In this document: positions 60,840 through 64,000 of the stretch, in pieces
Numbering within the stretch: position 1 is the first letter of the stretch
Layout: each line of letters starts with the position of its first letter
NCBI RefSeq assembly: GCF_954871325.1
Contig: NC_088775.1
Location: forward strand, 31,721,561 to 31,785,560
Origin: Gordionus sp. m RMFG-2023
Lineage: Eukaryota > Nematomorpha > Gordioida > Chordodea > Parachordodidae
DNA length: 64,000 nt
Reading direction: 5' to 3'
The notes under the pieces: model-generated
Told to the model about the DNA's origin: nothing
Databases searched by the model: none
Seen by the model: only the letters and a program-made list of their open reading frames with translations
Made by a program: the position numbers and the translations under genes

Positions 60840-62320
60840 CTAGTAGATAGCCCGTCAAAAATGACGGGGAATGAGAATTTTCTTCTTACTTTTATGCTAG
60901 TTTTTACCTGTTATTTGAAAATAATATGCAATCTTTATTCTTTTTACCCCCTCCCTCCTTCAGGCCAGGTTCAATCCGGCCAGGCCCGGATTTTTTTTTA
61001 AAAAAATTTTCGGCTCGCCCCAGCCTGGATTTTTTTTTAAAAAATTTTTTACTGCTCGGTCCGGGTTTAAAAATCTTAGGCCTGCCCGGATATTAAAAAA
61101 ACATTTTTTTTGGGCCCCGCCCGGATTTTTTTAAAAATAAATTTTTAAGCCCGGCTCGGAATTTTTAAAATTTATATTCGACCTGGTATATACAAAAAAT
61201 TTACCTATTGGGTATTTTATCATATTTTTCGCCGAGTATTATCATTTAATAACCAAGCATATTAGCTAATGTTGTTAAACGGCTCGTTTTGAGCCGATTT
61301 TCAAAAACGGCTAACTCAATATTTACGCCAGAATATTGACTAAGCCTCGAAATTTCGATACTATATGTCTAGACCTTTACTCCTTCCAAAGCCATAATAA
61401 TTTTGAAAAATTCTTCCAAGCTCAATGAAAGATCATAATAATTTGGGTAGTTGAGAACTGAAATAAAATATTTAAATAATCATATTGAATTTAAAAATTC
61501 AATAAAAATCAGATTTTCATGGGCCTTTGTTTTTTGATCAGGCCGAGCCCAGGCCTGCAAAATAACTTGTTTTAGGCCAATGTCTGACCCATAGTTAATA
61601 ATTAAAAAATTATCAAGCGTCCAAGCGCATAATAATTTTGAAAAATTTTCCCCAAGCCCAGCCTAATATAATTTACAAAAATATTTTCCAAGCCCAGCCC
61701 AACTGATATTAATTTAATAAAAATTTTTCTCAAGCCTGGCCAATCCATAATAATTTCCAAAATTTCTTCCCAAACCTGGAGATAGTTAAATCTCTATAAA
61801 CCATATCTATTTTTTATTCTATTTTAACCCAGCTCACCCCTACTTCAGACCAAGGCCAACCCATTTAGACTAAGAGTGAATACTATTTTTTGAATAAAAA
61901 TATATTTAAATTAGCTTTTACCTGAGGGTCATATAAATATTCTGTGTTAAATATTAAACCTATGCCTAATATTAAAAAAATTACCAAGCCAGGTCCACGC
62001 ACTTGGGAAAATTACTCACACCCGCCAAAGACCATAATTTTAGTAGTTGAGACTGAAATAAATTATATAAAAAGTCACAATGCATTTAAAAATACAATCA
62101 GTGGAAAGTTGCATGGGCCTTGTTTTTGATCAGGCTGGCCATGTCTTTAAAAAAAATTTTCAGGCCAATTTCTAGCCCATATTTAAAATTAAAAAATTTT
62201 CAATAATCAAGACTATATTAATTTTGAAAAATGTTTCCCAAGCTACGTCCAAGTCCATATTAATTGTGAAAAATATTTCCAAAAGGAACACCTAGAATAA
62301 TTTATTTTTTCATTGGATCC
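60840..62320 (-). mobile_element. Helitron-like element, hairpin-CTAG terminus at its left edge
   Basis: On the minus strand the end reads CCCGTCA, a TTTT loop, TGACGGG (60868-60851), seven bases, CTAG (60843-60840), then T. The body to the right carries GCCCGGCC-type blocks (60965-61160), a half MITE of the TAGTGTTG family (61268-61375), and two copies of the GGCCAATGTCTGACCCATA block (61575, 62160) shared with 26970-30674. The far end is not defined; 62320 is where shared blocks stop. Confidence 0.5.
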
Positions 62321-62650
62321 AGAAAAATAGTAAGGGGTTAATAAGAATTAAATCTGTCTAATATGTATATATTTTTTTTGTCATTTTGTATCATTGGGAA
62401 AATTTTTCAAAATTATCATCAAATGAAAGGGAAATATCTGATTTACCTATCATTCCACTGGTTAGCTCCTGGTATTTATATGAAATTCATGAATACATAT
62501 TAAAGTACCATGCTGAAAATATGTTCATCCTAATTTAAATTTTAAACAAACCACCACCTTTCTAAATGATTTATTACTTAGTTACAAAATTATAAAATTA
62601 AATTTGATATTGGTATTAAATTACAATAAAAAAAATAAAAAGATATTCTA

Positions 62651-63070
62651 AGTTAACAAATAATAGGAGGTTCAATCATAGTCAGATTATATAAAAGTAA
62701 AACAAAAGGGTTATACATTTAATCAAAAAGGTTATACATTGAATCAAAAATGTTATAAAAAGTTATGAATAACATATATTCAACAATTATGAAGTAATAA
62801 ATATATAAAACTATGGAATGTATGTAGAAAGGCCAAATTTTCAGAAAAGATAAGAGAGATGCAATATTTACTTGTGTATAAAAATAACCTAATTAAAAGA
62901 TATTTATTTTTATAAAAGTTAACAAATATTATGAGGGTAACTTCAATCATAGTCAAATTATATATAGGTAAAACAAAAAGGTTATACATTTAATCAAAAA
63001 TGTTATAATAAGTTATGAATAAAATACTTCTACAATTATGAAGTTATGAGAAAATATACAACATTATGGA
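62651..63070 (+). repeat. Tandem duplication of about 260 bp
   Basis: AGTTAACAAATA, TTCAATCATAGTCA, GGTTATACATTTAATC and AAAGTTATGAATAA appear in the same order at 62653-62800 and 62918-63030. The copies have diverged, and neither is coding. Confidence 0.7.
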
Positions 63071-63079
63071 AAGCCATGA

Positions 63080-64000
63080 TCAAAAAATACGAATTGCTAT
63101 AAACTACGAATAGATAAATTGCGAATTGCCATAACTAAACTACGAATTGCTGTATATAATGATAAATTATGATAAAATGCTGTAAAATAGGATTACTAAA
63201 CTACGAATTGCCGTATTTAATGTTAAAATAAAGTGACTAAACTACGAATTGTCGTATTTAATGTTAAATTAAAATGCATAAACTACGAATTGCCGTATTT
63301 AAATGTTAAAATAAACTACGAATTGCGGTAATTATTGTTAAATTAAAATTAATAAACTACAAATTGCCGTATTTATTGTTAAAATAAAATGACTAAAAAG
63401 TTTGAATTGCACTATAATGTTAAAATATAATGACTAAACTACGAATTGCGGTATTTAATGTTAAATTATAATGAGTAAACTAGGAATTTCCGTATTTATT
63501 GTTAAAATAAAATAACTAAACAACGAATTGCCGTATTTATTGGTAAATTATAATGACTAAAGTGTGAATTGCACTATTTAATTTTAAATTAAGATGAAAA
63601 CTACGAATTGCGGTAATTAATGTTAAATTATAATGACTAAACTACAAATTGTCGTATTTAATGTGAAATTATAATGACTAAACTACGAATTTTGGTAATT
63701 AATCATAAATTAGAATGACTAAACTACAAATTGCTGCATTTTATGTTTAATTAATATGACTAAACTACGAATTGCCATATTTAATGTTAAAATATAATGA
63801 CTAAACTACGAATTGCCGTATTTAATGTTAAATTATAATGACTAAAGTGCGAATTGAACTATTTATGTTAAATTAAGATGATAAACTACGAATTGCGGCA
63901 ATTAATGTTAAATTATAATGACTAAACTACGAATTGCCGTATTTAATGTAAATTATAATGACTAAACTACGAATTGCGGTAATTAATCTTAAATTAGAAT
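63080..64000 (+). repeat. Satellite array, unit about 40-43 bp, with higher-order pattern
   Basis: More than 20 tandem units of the type GACTAAACTACGAATTGCCG plus TATTTAATGTTAAATTATAAT, continuing past the window end. Units fall into subtypes (GCCGTATTTAATG, GCGGTAATTAATG, AAGTGYGAATTGMACTATTT), and a block starting with the AAAGTG subtype recurs at 63559 and 63845, giving a repeat of about 286 bp. Confidence 0.92.

Noticed and set aside
63080-64000. CRISPR-like regular repeats
   Set aside because: There are no unique spacers; the whole unit repeats with subtypes, as in a satellite, and the context is eukaryotic.

Overview
The window is a very AT-rich, intron-bearing eukaryotic sequence that is almost entirely a graveyard of transposable elements. 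THAP/P-element, hAT, RTE-like and R2-like LINE, Ty3/Gypsy and Helitron-like pieces together point to an animal. An arthropod is my best guess, but no feature fixes the species. Introns recognisable by eye are short (about 40-60 nt, usually GTAAAT...AG). I see no ribosomal RNA, no CRISPR array and no bacterial-type operon.

The one region that reads like a host gene is 12313-13952 (minus strand). It contains two FLYWCH-like zinc-finger segments joined by a string of tiny exons. The internal exons from 13612 down to 12608 have lengths divisible by three, start with the last two bases of a codon and end with the first base of the next, so any of them could be skipped without losing the frame. Four are a tandem 104-bp duplication (60-nt exon plus 44-nt intron). 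An AATAAA lies about 20 nt after the stop. This is the best candidate here for something undescribed.

Layout. 1-5.5 kb: hAT-type MITEs (three of a four-member family) and a composite element made of a CTGGGTCGG minisatellite plus a tandem array. 6.7-7.8 kb: a LINE reverse-transcriptase fragment enclosed by inverted repeats, and a cluster of GACGCGTA motifs. 7.8-9.3 kb: a P-element/THAP9-like transposase relic with a MITE inside. 10.6-11.5 kb: a hAT relic. 12.3-14 kb: the microexon gene. 14-16 kb: LTR fossils. 17-20.4 kb: a second composite element, inverted relative to the first, split by an R2-like LINE and by another inverted-repeat element. 20.4-21.3 kb: an RTE-like relic. 22.8-26.6 kb: one Ty3/Gypsy fossil inside another. 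27-30.7 kb: a long inverted-repeat element ending in hairpin-CTAG termini and carrying a hAT relic. 31.5-36.4 kb: MITEs, an RTE-like LINE and a hAT deletion derivative. 36.7-41.3 kb: a minus-strand LTR fossil with an inverted-repeat element inside. 41.4-43.3 kb: GCCCGG-rich MITEs. 43.3-54.2 kb: two close copies of one hAT transposon, one inserted in a MITE and one in an older opposite-strand hAT. 54.4-56.7 kb: an R2-like LINE between inverted repeats. 56.8-57.7 kb: a Tc1/IS630-type transposase relic. 60-64 kb: dispersed repeats, a Helitron-like terminus and a satellite with higher-order structure running off the end.

Several insertions can be ordered in time because perfect or near-perfect 8-bp target duplications are visible. 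All calls come from reading the sequence; no database or alignment program was used.
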